This document shows, one piece after another, positions 18,487 through 27,323 of a stretch of 64,000 bases of DNA. Origin of the DNA: Treponema denticola (lineage in GTDB: Bacteria > Spirochaetota > Spirochaetia > Treponematales > Treponemataceae). Both the position numbers and the translations under genes were made by a program. The notes below the pieces were generated by a model that worked only from the letters and a program-made list of their open reading frames with translations, did no database searches and was not told the DNA's origin. Every line of letters starts with the position of its first letter. Position 1 is the first letter of the stretch. Location of the stretch: NCBI RefSeq assembly GCF_024400535.1, contig NZ_CP038800.1:1054001-1118000 (forward strand), written 5' to 3'.

Positions 18487-20166
18487 TCATCTAGCCTTGA
18501 TAATCAGCAATGTGCGATCATCATGAGTTGGGGCTTTTCCTATAAACGAAATCATATCGCGTTTTATCTTATTTGCTATATCTTTTGAAGGAGCGGTATG
18601 ATTATCTGCTATCAACTGGGCAAGTCTTGTCTCTCCATACTGTTCACCGGATGTGTTAAGACTTTCTATAATTCCGTCGGTATATAGTGCCGCTACATCT
18701 CCGCTATCAAAAGGAATTTTTATGCTTTTATAAATTGACCTTATATCAATGCCTATTGGGTCGGTTTTTTGCTGAAATAATTCTATCTTATTTTTTTGTT
18801 TCCTCCAGATCATCATTGCCTGATGACCTGCCCCTATAAATTCTATTTGTTTGGTTTTTGTTTCGTATGATACAAGAGAAATGCTTGCAAAGTGGTCAAT
18901 ATCTATTTTCCCTGTTATACCTTTATTAAGCCAGTCTAAAATAGCCTCAGTATTTTGGTCGGTATTTGTTATAAGGTATAGGATAGCCCTTATCATAATC
19001 ATGATAATAGCAGACTGAATACTTTTTCCTGCAACGTCAGCAAGAACAATAAATATCCTGTTTTGCTGTACGATTACATCATAATAATCGCTGCATATAC
19101 CTCTTTCCTGTAAAAAATACTCTCCGATTTCTAAGCCCGGAATCTTTTTTAAATTTTTAGGTAAAAGAATTTCCTGTATTTTAGCTACAGTATCGGTTAT
19201 ATTTTCAATTTCGGCATGTTCGGATGCTTCAGATATATTTAAAGTCAAATTTATTATTTCAGCTGCAAATCCTGCCAAGTTTTCTCCAATTTCCGCTTCT
19301 TTTTCAGAAAAAGGTTTTCTGTCGGCATTGCGTGATACGGCTGCAACACCGAATACAACAGTATTAACTATAAGAGGGAAAAATATAAGACTGCCGTGCT
19401 GTAAAAACTTTTCATTTCCGTTTTGAGGCAATAAGGAGCTTTCTTTTCCGTTTTTTATAAGTAAAGTTTTTCCGCTTGAGGCCACTTCGGTAAATATAGA
19501 TTCTCCCATCTCAAACCGTGCATGCTTAAAGTTGGAAACTACATAATCCTCTTTTCTTACAAGATCATCGGGCAATTTATACGGCGGGGGAAAATTTCCT
19601 GATATGGCTTTTACAGCTAAAACGTCTTCAAAGCTTTGTACTGCAAGGACTACGGCTCCGTCTGCCGTCATTTCCGTCAAAAAAGACTCTGCAATATATG
19701 AAAACATTTCAGTTGATATATCTTTTTTCCCTAGGACCAAACCGTTTGTCTTTTGCAAGAGATTCCGTGCCGTTGACAAAAGTTTACGGGCTCTTAATGA
19801 GTCCTCCGAAGGGAGGTTTTGTAATTCTTTAATATATGCTGCATTAGCTCTTTCTTTTTTCAGCTTTTCGGTTTGGTCTTCTAAAAAGGCTTTTTCCGAT
19901 AGAAATAAGTAGATCATAAGAATAATTGAAGCTGCTGCTGATCCTGCATAAAATATTATATATGTTTTAAAAAAAGCTGACACAGCTGCCGAGATACTTA
20001 TTATGCAGGCTGACATTAGGATTGAATTTATTAAAAGTGCAAAAGCCCTCATCCCAGCCTTTTTTTTATTTATAAATGTCATCCTTATAGCTATAAAGAG
20101 CACCAAAATAGTTAAGACCGAAAGAGTAATTAAGCCATAAAAATCAAGAGAGTCAATTTCTTTCAT
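18487..20166 (-). CDS. RsbU-like PP2C phosphatase with membrane anchor and GAF domain
   Basis: About 559 residues from the ATG at 20166. Two or three membrane helices (~8-90), a short coiled coil, a GAF-like domain (~150-290) and a SpoIIE/RsbU PP2C domain (~330-558). The PP2C metal Asp residues are visible in GICSDYYDV, FIVLADVAGKS, ALYTDGIIESL and THDDRTLL. It would dephosphorylate the STAS protein in response to a signal. An upstream TTG at 20202 is open, but it is the -35 of a promoter (20174-20202) whose transcript should start at the ATG at 20166, so I reject it as the start. Confidence 0.88.
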   Translation of the reverse strand: MKEIDSLDFYGLITLSVLTILVLFIAIRMTFINKKKAGMRAFALLINSILMSACIISISAAVSAFFKTYIIFYAGSAAASIILMIYLFLSEKAFLEDQTEKLKKERANAAYIKELQNLPSEDSLRARKLLSTARNLLQKTNGLVLGKKDISTEMFSYIAESFLTEMTADGAVVLAVQSFEDVLAVKAISGNFPPPYKLPDDLVRKEDYVVSNFKHARFEMGESIFTEVASSGKTLLIKNGKESSLLPQNGNEKFLQHGSLIFFPLIVNTVVFGVAAVSRNADRKPFSEKEAEIGENLAGFAAEIINLTLNISEASEHAEIENITDTVAKIQEILLPKNLKKIPGLEIGEYFLQERGICSDYYDVIVQQNRIFIVLADVAGKSIQSAIIMIMIRAILYLITNTDQNTEAILDWLNKGITGKIDIDHFASISLVSYETKTKQIEFIGAGHQAMMIWRKQKNKIELFQQKTDPIGIDIRSIYKSIKIPFDSGDVAALYTDGIIESLNTSGEQYGETRLAQLIADNHTAPSKDIANKIKRDMISFIGKAPTHDDRTLLIIKAR

Positions 20167-20173
20167 TAGGCTA

Positions 20174-20202
20174 ATTCTATCATTTATATACAATATCGTC
20201 AA
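20174..20202 (-). promoter_or_regulatory. Promoter giving a leaderless rsbU-like mRNA
   Basis: Minus strand TTGACG (20202-20197), 17-bp spacer, TAGAAT (20179-20174), seven bases, then ATG at 20166. There is no Shine-Dalgarno in between. Confidence 0.65.
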
Positions 20203-20243
20203 GATTTATTTTCAAAACAATGAAAACAATTTGAATTTTTAAG

Positions 20244-20927
20244 CTAGCTGTTAAGTTCTAAAATATGCCGGCTGTACGCATTAATTATCTCGGCGTTTTT
20301 GTATTTTGTACTTCGAGTCTGCTGAGAGTCATAGATATGCACCTGACCGTGTATTATATATTTAGGTTTAAAAAAGTTTATGAATTTAGTAAAACATTCA
20401 AAACGCAGCTGTTTATTTTCTTCTTTTTCTTCACCCAATATGGGAGGACTGTGGGTTACTAAAATATCAAGATAGCGGCCGTATTTTATTTTATTTAACA
20501 GCAACGCCGGTATCATGCGTGAAAGTTTACGCTTCATTTGTCTTTCGGTAAACTGATTTTTTCCGTCATTGCGTTTTTTTGCACCTGAAATGCCGGCAAG
20601 GATTATATTTTCATATTTGCAGCTTTTAAAACCTATATAAGTGCCCTTATTGCTTTTTATTTCATTGACTTTTTTAAAAATATTAATTTCGTCCCCATTT
20701 GATTTTTCAGCCATTTCAGGATGATAATGAGTGAGGGCTTTTAGATTGTGGCTTCCAAAAACAAAGAAAAGGGGCTTGTTTAAGGCATTTTGTACAAAAT
20801 CCAAGTATTCAATAGGTAGATCTCCAGCCGATATTATAAAATCTACATCTCCGTATTTTTCTTTTACATTTTTGCTGTAAATAACCGGATCAATTTGATC
20901 TGAAATGCATAGTATTTTTTTCATCAT
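20244..20927 (-). CDS. Calcineurin-like metallophosphoesterase
   Basis: 227 residues. Metal-binding blocks of the family are present in order: SAGDLP (~34-39), GSHNLKAL (a variant of GNHD, ~58-65), LVTHSPP (~159-165) and IIHGQVHIY (~192-200). The first family block (DxH) is replaced by CISDQID near residue 7, so one metal ligand differs. Cytoplasmic, no signal peptide. Its start lies 7 bp after the TPR gene upstream, with AAAGG before the ATG, so both are in one operon. The substrate is unknown. Confidence 0.82.
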   Translation of the reverse strand: MMKKILCISDQIDPVIYSKNVKEKYGDVDFIISAGDLPIEYLDFVQNALNKPLFFVFGSHNLKALTHYHPEMAEKSNGDEINIFKKVNEIKSNKGTYIGFKSCKYENIILAGISGAKKRNDGKNQFTERQMKRKLSRMIPALLLNKIKYGRYLDILVTHSPPILGEEKEENKQLRFECFTKFINFFKPKYIIHGQVHIYDSQQTRSTKYKNAEIINAYSRHILELNS

Positions 20928-20934
20928 CCTTTTC

Positions 20935-22308
20935 CTAAAACGTAAATTTTACCTTTTCTACAATCCTTTCAAGTTTTTGTCTATCAATGAGGTTAAAAGG
21001 TCTGTTTTCTGCAAATTTTATAGCATCCGGTGAAAAATTTCCTGAAGTAATTATATGCGATGTAACTACGGCTTGTTTTTTCATTTCCTCATGAACTGAT
21101 CGTAAAAAAGCTTCGGTTATAGTACTTCCATCCCTCGCGAAAATAAGAAGCTGAGGTTTTTTCCTTGTGTTTAACCATTGTTCAGAGCCTTTTTCTACCG
21201 CAAGTATGCTGCATCCTATCTTAATCTCTTTTACAGCTTGAACGGGGTAATCGAAATATTGCTCCGTGATATTGCGGCACATTTGGAAGAATTCTTCTTT
21301 AACTAAAGTTAAATATTCTTTCATGTGATCGTTTGTTCTCAAATCGGAATATTCTGCAAGTTTTTTGGCTGTATCGCGGAATTTAGAGTTTACGGCACTT
21401 ATTGCTTCCCATTCTTCTATAGCTTTATCAATATTTCTTTGTTTTTCATAACAATCGGCTAAAAGATATCTGGAATAGAGCACTTCTGGAGCCGATGCTT
21501 GTTTTGAAGATTTAATGGCTCTTGAAAATTCAAATTCGGCTTTTTCAAGGCTGTTGGTCTCTAAATAACAGCAGCCTCTTTCAAAAAAGCATTTTGTTCT
21601 AATTTCCTGTTTTCTTGCTGCCTTTTCTAGGGCTGCCAGAGCTTGAGCATAGTTTTTTTTGCTTTTTAAGATTCTGCCATGGTAATAGAGGGTTTCACTA
21701 TTATCCGGTGCCAGTTTTAAGGCCGTGGCAATCGCCTTTTCCGCTTCAGGAATCTGGTTTGCCTTAAAGAGCAAAAGCCCTAATGAAGCGTAGGCTTCGG
21801 CAAAGCGTGAGTCTATTTCTATAGTTTTTTGAAAGTAAGCAATTGCTTGATCGGACATATTTTTGTTTTCATAAATTTGTCCTGCCTGAAAATAATATTT
21901 AGGATTTTTTGGGTCTTTTTTATTTAGAAGAATAAATTCTTTTAAAGCTTCGTCCGGCTGCTGGAATTTTAAATATAAATCTGCTATAATAGACCTGAAT
22001 TCGATTTCGGTTGCAATATTATTAAATACGGCCGTTTTATTTAAGGTTTTGAATTCGATGAATGCAAGGTCGCTTTTTTTGTCTGCAAGGTAAGCTTTAC
22101 CCAATAAGTATCTGGCTTCCGAATCTCTTGGGTTCTTTGAAAGAATTGCTTTTGCATCTTTAATGGCGGCTGCGTATTTTCCGGATTTTATGTTTTTTTC
22201 AACTTTTGAGATTTTCTTAGGTGAAATAACCGATTTTAACACAAATAAAACGAGAAAGATGACACTTAGGCCGAGTATAACAATCAAGGTAATAGTTAAT
22301 GATGACAT
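20935..22308 (-). CDS. Membrane-anchored TPR protein with degenerate Mrr-like C-terminal domain
   Basis: 457 residues. One N-terminal membrane helix (5-25), about six TPR units (~38-300; for example DSEARYLLGKAYLADKKS and AEAYASLGLLLFKANQIPEA), then a ~110-residue C-terminal domain. Its end (ITSGNFSPDAIKFAENRPFNLIDRQKL, ~418-444) matches the last part of the Mrr restriction-endonuclease fold, but the catalytic Asp and Gln/Glu-x-Lys pair are not visible. It may therefore be a binding-only relic. The TPR part suggests a scaffold role at the inner membrane. Transcription probably starts at the ATG (promoter at 22315-22343). Confidence 0.75.
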   Translation of the reverse strand: MSSLTITLIVILGLSVIFLVLFVLKSVISPKKISKVEKNIKSGKYAAAIKDAKAILSKNPRDSEARYLLGKAYLADKKSDLAFIEFKTLNKTAVFNNIATEIEFRSIIADLYLKFQQPDEALKEFILLNKKDPKNPKYYFQAGQIYENKNMSDQAIAYFQKTIEIDSRFAEAYASLGLLLFKANQIPEAEKAIATALKLAPDNSETLYYHGRILKSKKNYAQALAALEKAARKQEIRTKCFFERGCCYLETNSLEKAEFEFSRAIKSSKQASAPEVLYSRYLLADCYEKQRNIDKAIEEWEAISAVNSKFRDTAKKLAEYSDLRTNDHMKEYLTLVKEEFFQMCRNITEQYFDYPVQAVKEIKIGCSILAVEKGSEQWLNTRKKPQLLIFARDGSTITEAFLRSVHEEMKKQAVVTSHIITSGNFSPDAIKFAENRPFNLIDRQKLERIVEKVKFTF

Positions 22309-22314
22309 AACTAT

Positions 22315-22343
22315 ATGGTATAGCTTTTGGGGGGGAATGTCAA
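22315..22343 (-). promoter_or_regulatory. Promoter of the TPR-phosphoesterase operon with a G7/C7 tract in the spacer
   Basis: Minus strand TTGACA (22343-22338), 17-bp spacer, TACCAT (22320-22315), six bases, then the ATG at 22308. The spacer contains seven consecutive C residues on this strand (22335-22329). No Shine-Dalgarno precedes the ATG, so the mRNA is predicted to be leaderless. Confidence 0.65.
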
Positions 22344-22345
22344 AT

Positions 22346-23086
22346 ATGAAAATGCATTTTTACCGATTAAAATTCAACAAAAACGTTTTTTTTGTAATTT
22401 TTTTGTCTTTTTTTTCATCTCTTTTTGCTGTTGATTATTTTGAAGAAGGGAAAAGATTTTTAACTGAAGATAAGCCCGAAAAAGCGGTTTCAGCTCTTTT
22501 TAAGGCCTCTCAGGAGGAAGGACGTCCTAGTTCCGTTTATCTTTATCTTGGAGTGGCATATTTTAGAATAAGGAAATATAACGAGGCCTTAAACTATTTT
22601 TTACAGGGAAAAGATCAGGATATGCTTAATGATTACCTATACTATTACAATATAGGTAATGTTTATTTTTTACAAAATAGATTTGATGCTTCCGAATCGG
22701 CGTATAACGAAGCTGTTTTAAAAAACGGTATATATGCACCTGCTTTTTTAAATAGGGCTAATGCAAGGGTGAAGCTGGAGAACCATGAGGGTGCTTTACA
22801 AGATTATAAAATTTATTTAAACTTAAACCCTGAAACAATCCAGAGACCGTCGATAGAAAAAATGATAGGTCTTTTGGAAGGCATTACCGAAGAAGCTGAA
22901 AAAGCCAAGGCTTTGGCTGAAGCAAAAAAAGCTGCGGAAGAAGCAGAACGTCTAGCAGCCGAAGAAAGGTATAAAAAACTTATGGATGAAGTAAATTCAA
23001 ATTTATCTTCGGTTGATAATGCAGACTCCGTATCGGCAGGTGCTGACGATACAATAGATTATTCGGAGGAAAACGAACTTGACTGA
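22346..23086 (+). CDS. Exported TPR protein with charged C-terminus
   Basis: About 246 residues from the ATG at 22346; the open frame extends further upstream but only antisense to the divergent gene. An ATG at 22337 is the alternative. The G7 run (22329-22335) would have to serve as ribosome site. Signal peptide at ~1-26 (FVIFLSFFSSLFAVDYF), four TPR-like units (~28-165), then an Ala/Glu/Lys helix (~178-215) and an acidic tail. The next TPR gene overlaps its end by eight bases. It probably acts in the periplasm; the partner is unknown. Confidence 0.72.
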   Translation: MKMHFYRLKFNKNVFFVIFLSFFSSLFAVDYFEEGKRFLTEDKPEKAVSALFKASQEEGRPSSVYLYLGVAYFRIRKYNEALNYFLQGKDQDMLNDYLYYYNIGNVYFLQNRFDASESAYNEAVLKNGIYAPAFLNRANARVKLENHEGALQDYKIYLNLNPETIQRPSIEKMIGLLEGITEEAEKAKALAEAKKAAEEAERLAAEERYKKLMDEVNSNLSSVDNADSVSAGADDTIDYSEENELD

Positions 23087-25214
23087 TTTTCAAAAATTTT
23101 TTATAGGTATTTTATCGGGCATTTTGTTGGCTGTTTTGGTTATTGTAGGTATTTTATTCTTTACAAAGACTAATCCCGCAAATTCTAACACATTAGAAAC
23201 GGAAACGGCTGCAAAAATTGAGGCTGAAAGAGCTGAACTTGCTAGGCTTGAAGAAAAACGGGCTAAGATAGAAGCCGAGATAGAAAAAGCCAAAAAAGAA
23301 GGCGAAAAAGAACTCGCTATTTTGGAAACAGAGCCGCTTAAACAAGCCGAAGAGCTTAATAAAAATCTTACAGCTAATTCCAGTGCAGCAGAAAAAGAAA
23401 AACAAGCGGCTGAAGCTGAAAAGGAAAAGAAGGCCGAGGAAGCCTTAAAAAGAGCAGAAGAGGCAAAGAAACGACAGGAAGAATTGATTAAACAGCAAAA
23501 ATCTTTAAAAGAAGCCGAGGCTAAGAAAAAAGAAGATATAGAAAAAATTGAGAAGGAAAAGCTTGAGGCTGATCGTAAGGCAAAGCTGGCTGCTGAACAA
23601 AAGGCAAAAGATGATGCTAAGAAGCTTGAAGAAGCCCGCAAAAAGGCCGCCCTTGATGCTCAAAAAGCTGCAGAGGCTGAGAAGCAAAGACTGGAGGAAG
23701 AAAGAAAAAAAGCTGCTATTGATGCCCAAAAAGCGGCCGAAGCCCAAAAAGCTGCAAAAGAAAATACAGATGCAAGGCTGAGAGCTCAGTTGGAAGAGGC
23801 AGTCCGTTTGATTTCAGATGGAATTACCTTTTTACAAAACGGAAATCTTAATTCGGCTCTTACTTCTTTTTCAAAAGCTTCAGCAATATTGCCTGATTCT
23901 GAAGTTGCACATAATGCAAAAAGCTTTCTTGATATGGCATCATCTTTAAATGATTTTAGTTTAAAGAAAGCTGATTCGGCAGATGCTGAAAAAGCCATTT
24001 CGGCTGCTGATGAATATATAAGAAAATCGGTAAATCTTGACGGTCAAAATGCGAAATCTCATTATGTTTACTCTCAGATTGCAGATGCACAAAAGAAATC
24101 TCAAGTAGCTCTTGTAGAATTGGAAAAAGCCCAAAGTCTGGATCCGGATAATTATGTATATAATTATGAGCTGGGTAAAAAATATTATGCAGGCGGGCAT
24201 TATCAAAAAGCACGTAATTGTTTTGAGCGAAGTATAAAATCAAATCCTCAATTTGATAACGCTTTTTTTAACCTTGGAATGACATATAGAAAGCTTGGTT
24301 TGGATAACGATGCCTTTAAAGCTTTTTCTTCAGCAGTAAAAATCAAACCGGATTATGTAAAAGCCTTTTTGGAAATGGCCAGAATAAAAAAATCTCAGCG
24401 TAAATTTGACCAAGCAATTGAAAATTATAAAAAGGCCGTTTCCTATGAACCTGCAAACCTTCCTGCTTTGCGTGAGATGGCTCAAGTTTATGCAGAGCTT
24501 GGGGAAAACAGCTTGGCAGAGCGTTATTTTAAGGAAGCTATTACCCTTGGAGAAGAAGATGCTATCACCTATTATAATTTAGCAACAGTACAAGTTGATT
24601 TAGGAAAGAATGGGGAAGCTTTGAATAATGCCGAAAAAGCTTATAATTTAAAACCTTCAGATGCTCGTGTATTATATACTTACGGTCTGGCATTTGAAAA
24701 AAATGGAAAAAAATCCGAAGCCTATGATTATTATAGACAGGCTGTTTCTTTAAATAAGAATTATGCAAAGCCTAGAATAAATTTGGGACGAATGTATTTG
24801 GATGATGGGAAATTAAATGAAGCTGAAGAAAGCCTTTTAGCTGCTTACCGGATGGAACCGAATAATTTTGAAGTAAACACAAATTTAGGCAAACTATATG
24901 GTTTGCAGGGGGAATATAATAAGTCTGTAAATCACTATTTGAATTCAGTTAAAAGCCAGCCTTTAAATATTACTGCAAAACAAAACCTTGCAGCTGCTTA
25001 TATTTCAGCAGATTTAAAAGAAAAAGCTGTAGGTGTTTATGAGCAAATCATAAAAGTAGATGCTAAAAATTGGGCTGCTTATCATGAACTAGGTAAACTC
25101 TATATAAGCTTAGACAAAAAGGCCGATGCAAAACTTATTTTAGAAAGTTTATTGAATAAAAATCCTAACTATCCAAAGGCCGGAGAAATTAGATCTATGC
25201 TTTCTTCCATTTAA
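23079..25214 (+). CDS. TolA-like membrane protein: coiled coil plus long TPR array
   Basis: 711 residues. The start is TTG at 23079, supported by GGAGGA eight bases upstream (23065-23070) and overlap with the previous stop. One membrane helix (~9-29), a long Lys/Glu/Ala coiled coil (~42-230), then about twelve TPR units (~238-705; for example NAFFNLGMTYRKLGLDNDAF and AITYYNLATVQVDLGKNGEA). The layout is a membrane anchor, a periplasm-spanning rod and a binding array. It is coupled to the exported TPR protein before it and ends at a terminator (25231-25269). Function not known. Confidence 0.78.
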   Translation: MTDFQKFFIGILSGILLAVLVIVGILFFTKTNPANSNTLETETAAKIEAERAELARLEEKRAKIEAEIEKAKKEGEKELAILETEPLKQAEELNKNLTANSSAAEKEKQAAEAEKEKKAEEALKRAEEAKKRQEELIKQQKSLKEAEAKKKEDIEKIEKEKLEADRKAKLAAEQKAKDDAKKLEEARKKAALDAQKAAEAEKQRLEEERKKAAIDAQKAAEAQKAAKENTDARLRAQLEEAVRLISDGITFLQNGNLNSALTSFSKASAILPDSEVAHNAKSFLDMASSLNDFSLKKADSADAEKAISAADEYIRKSVNLDGQNAKSHYVYSQIADAQKKSQVALVELEKAQSLDPDNYVYNYELGKKYYAGGHYQKARNCFERSIKSNPQFDNAFFNLGMTYRKLGLDNDAFKAFSSAVKIKPDYVKAFLEMARIKKSQRKFDQAIENYKKAVSYEPANLPALREMAQVYAELGENSLAERYFKEAITLGEEDAITYYNLATVQVDLGKNGEALNNAEKAYNLKPSDARVLYTYGLAFEKNGKKSEAYDYYRQAVSLNKNYAKPRINLGRMYLDDGKLNEAEESLLAAYRMEPNNFEVNTNLGKLYGLQGEYNKSVNHYLNSVKSQPLNITAKQNLAAAYISADLKEKAVGVYEQIIKVDAKNWAAYHELGKLYISLDKKADAKLILESLLNKNPNYPKAGEIRSMLSSI

Positions 25215-25230
25215 TAAAATAATAATCAGT

Positions 25231-25269
25231 AAACTAAAAAGCTGTTTAAAGCAAGCGGCTTTTTAGTTT
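25231..25269 (+). terminator. Terminator after the TPR gene pair
   Basis: Perfect 12-bp arms (25231-25242 and 25258-25269) around a 15-nt loop, followed by a T-rich stretch. The rest of the gap up to 25395 is AT-rich, with AAGGAG before the next ATG but no promoter I would defend. Confidence 0.75.
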
Positions 25270-25395
25270 TCAAATATTTTTTTCTTTTAGTAAAATGCCG
25301 ATATATAAATTAGGCTATAGAATTTTTCATAAAATTATGATAGACTGAAAAATATTATCGGTATTTTTTATTATATTATATAAAAAGGAGCATTT

Positions 25396-26565
25396 ATGGC
25401 TGCAAGTGAAAAGAAGCGAATTTTAGATCTCCCATTGAAGCTTATTTTAACCCAAGAAGGCTCTACATTTTTTATAAAAAGGAATAAAAAACTCCTTAAA
25501 TTTAAGCTTGCAGGAAATATTGAAGAATACGGTATTTCTCTTGAAACATTTATTCCGGAAACTATTCAACGCCTTCTTTTGGCAGATTATATCTCAAAAA
25601 TTGAAATATCGAAGCCTGAATTTGTTTCTTCCCGCCAGGAGGTAATGGACCTTTCAAAGCTCATAGTCTATTCTGTTTTGTATAAACAATATGATGATTA
25701 TATATTTAAGCAAATCCTAAACTCTCCGGTTATAAAAAAATGGAATCGGCAAAAACCTGCAAGTATAATTGACGAAAAAACCCATATAAACGAAAAGTAT
25801 TTGGCAAATGTATTGCAGCAAAATGAAAGTATGATTTATGAAGCAAAGCAGGAGATTGTCAAACCTCTTTTTGCTTTTATAACAAAGAATAATGCCCTTT
25901 CTCCTGAAGAAAAAAATATTCAGTTCTTTTTGGCTGAAAAATTTTTAAATATGATGCGTCCCTTTACTTGGTTTATTATAACGAAATTCAGAATGCACAA
26001 AGATTTTGATCTAATCTTAAAAACAATAAGAACATCTTTAACCGAGTATATGGATAAAACAAAAATAGCCGAATACATAGCCTTGATGCTGATGGAGCTT
26101 ATTATAAGTGCTGAAAATATGAATTTGCGCAAGGAGGCCTTGATTCTTTTTCCTGAACTGGAGGATCCTCAAGAAGCTTTGTTTGATCCCGAAATACGCC
26201 GCCGTCTTGTTGCGGAGCTTGAAAAAAAACAAGAGCTTGTATTTCTTTCATGGAAAATTGGAAGCGGCGGAATAGCTTCTATAGGTACTCAAGGTAAACT
26301 CCAGATTACTCTTTACAGTAAAAATGAACAGTCGGATGCGGTTAGGGCAAACTTAAATGATTTAAAGATGGCAGATGTCGATAAAAATTCTTTGATTGAT
26401 TTTTACAGAGCTCTTCCGGAAGGCTCGGAAGATTTGAATTTAGGAATGTATTATATTTCATATTTAAATGATGCTTGTGAAAAAGTCAATGTCCGTTTTG
26501 AGTCTAGTGCAAACCGCTTTGAAGATACGGATTTAACTGTAATGAATATGTCCTTTATGTTTTAA
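25396..26565 (+). CDS. Cytoplasmic protein of unknown function
   Basis: 389 residues with no signal peptide or clear membrane helix. The N-terminal part is helical and Lys-rich. The C-terminal third contains a Gly-rich beta region (WKIGSGGIASIGTQGKLQITLY, ~285-306) and then alternating strands ending in MNMSFMF. AAAAAGGAG precedes the ATG. It is followed 35 bp later by a lipoprotein gene in the same direction. I do not recognise the family. Confidence 0.75.
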   Translation: MAASEKKRILDLPLKLILTQEGSTFFIKRNKKLLKFKLAGNIEEYGISLETFIPETIQRLLLADYISKIEISKPEFVSSRQEVMDLSKLIVYSVLYKQYDDYIFKQILNSPVIKKWNRQKPASIIDEKTHINEKYLANVLQQNESMIYEAKQEIVKPLFAFITKNNALSPEEKNIQFFLAEKFLNMMRPFTWFIITKFRMHKDFDLILKTIRTSLTEYMDKTKIAEYIALMLMELIISAENMNLRKEALILFPELEDPQEALFDPEIRRRLVAELEKKQELVFLSWKIGSGGIASIGTQGKLQITLYSKNEQSDAVRANLNDLKMADVDKNSLIDFYRALPEGSEDLNLGMYYISYLNDACEKVNVRFESSANRFEDTDLTVMNMSFMF

Positions 26566-26600
26566 AATTAAAATTCTTTTATCATAAAGCTGGTAGTGTA

Positions 26601-27314
26601 ATGAAGAAGGCAAAAAAAAAACAAAGTTTAACGAAAACTCTTATTTTGTTTATAGGTGTTTTTTTATTTTCATGTGAGTTTAATAGTCCCGACATTCCGG
26701 ATCTTTCATTTAAAATTCTAAAAATTGAGACTCAAAACTCGTCGATAGAAGAACGCCTTTCGGTTTTTTTACTGTATAAAGATGAAAACGGAAGGAATGA
26801 TTATTCTTCTATAACGATTGTCCATACGGAATCAAGCCTTACATGGGTTTTACATAGGGAAAATTCTTCATTTTTTTCTTCTTCTAATTTAGGTGCTTCA
26901 GATGCCGGTAAAGTTCTTTGGGCAGGATCAAATAAAATATCTCATCCTTTAGGCAAGATTCCTCTAGGTGAATATTCTATTATTGCTGAAGATTTATCCG
27001 GAAATAGAAGCATCAAAAAAATTTCAGTCAAAGACTTTGAAGACCTTTCTTCTCTTCCTTTTTCTTTTAAAATTGAAAATAAGAGATGGAAAATTGAACC
27101 GGATCAGCTTTCAGAGTTTAAGAAGTTTTCTCTTATTTTGCTTGGTGCAGATAAGCAGCCTCTCTTTGTACAAGTATTGCCTCAGGACTCTCAATATGAA
27201 GATTCTATCGAACCCTTGCTTGAAAAATATCCCGACACCCGTTATATTCAATGTATAGCTAAAACCTCAAAAGGCGATATAGCCTATTTGACAAAGTACC
27301 ATAGTTTGTACTAA
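26601..27314 (+). CDS. Lipoprotein of unknown function
   Basis: 237 residues. A basic N-terminus, hydrophobic core and lipobox LFSC (Cys ~26, in GVFLFSCEF) mark a lipoprotein. The mature part is beta-rich and Ser/Asp-rich, perhaps an Ig-like fold (GKIPLGEYSIIAEDLSGN), without a motif I can name. No strong ribosome site precedes the ATG. A promoter for the next gene lies inside its 3' end (27288-27317). Confidence 0.75.
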   Translation: MKKAKKKQSLTKTLILFIGVFLFSCEFNSPDIPDLSFKILKIETQNSSIEERLSVFLLYKDENGRNDYSSITIVHTESSLTWVLHRENSSFFSSSNLGASDAGKVLWAGSNKISHPLGKIPLGEYSIIAEDLSGNRSIKKISVKDFEDLSSLPFSFKIENKRWKIEPDQLSEFKKFSLILLGADKQPLFVQVLPQDSQYEDSIEPLLEKYPDTRYIQCIAKTSKGDIAYLTKYHSLY

Positions 27315-27317
27315 TAT
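27288..27317 (+). promoter_or_regulatory. Promoter giving a leaderless trmB mRNA
   Basis: TTGACA (27288-27293), 18-bp spacer, TAATAT (27312-27317), six bases (CAAAAA), then the ATG at 27324. No Shine-Dalgarno is present. Confidence 0.55.
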
Positions 27318-27323
27318 CAAAAA

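Noticed and set aside
20167-20202. TTG at 20202 as start of the RsbU-like gene
   Set aside because: These bases form the -35, spacer and -10 of a good promoter whose transcript starts at the ATG at 20166.
23090-23641. 183-residue Ser/Phe-rich minus-strand ORF
   Set aside because: It is the mirror of the Lys/Glu/Ala coiled coil of the TPR protein, a common artefact.
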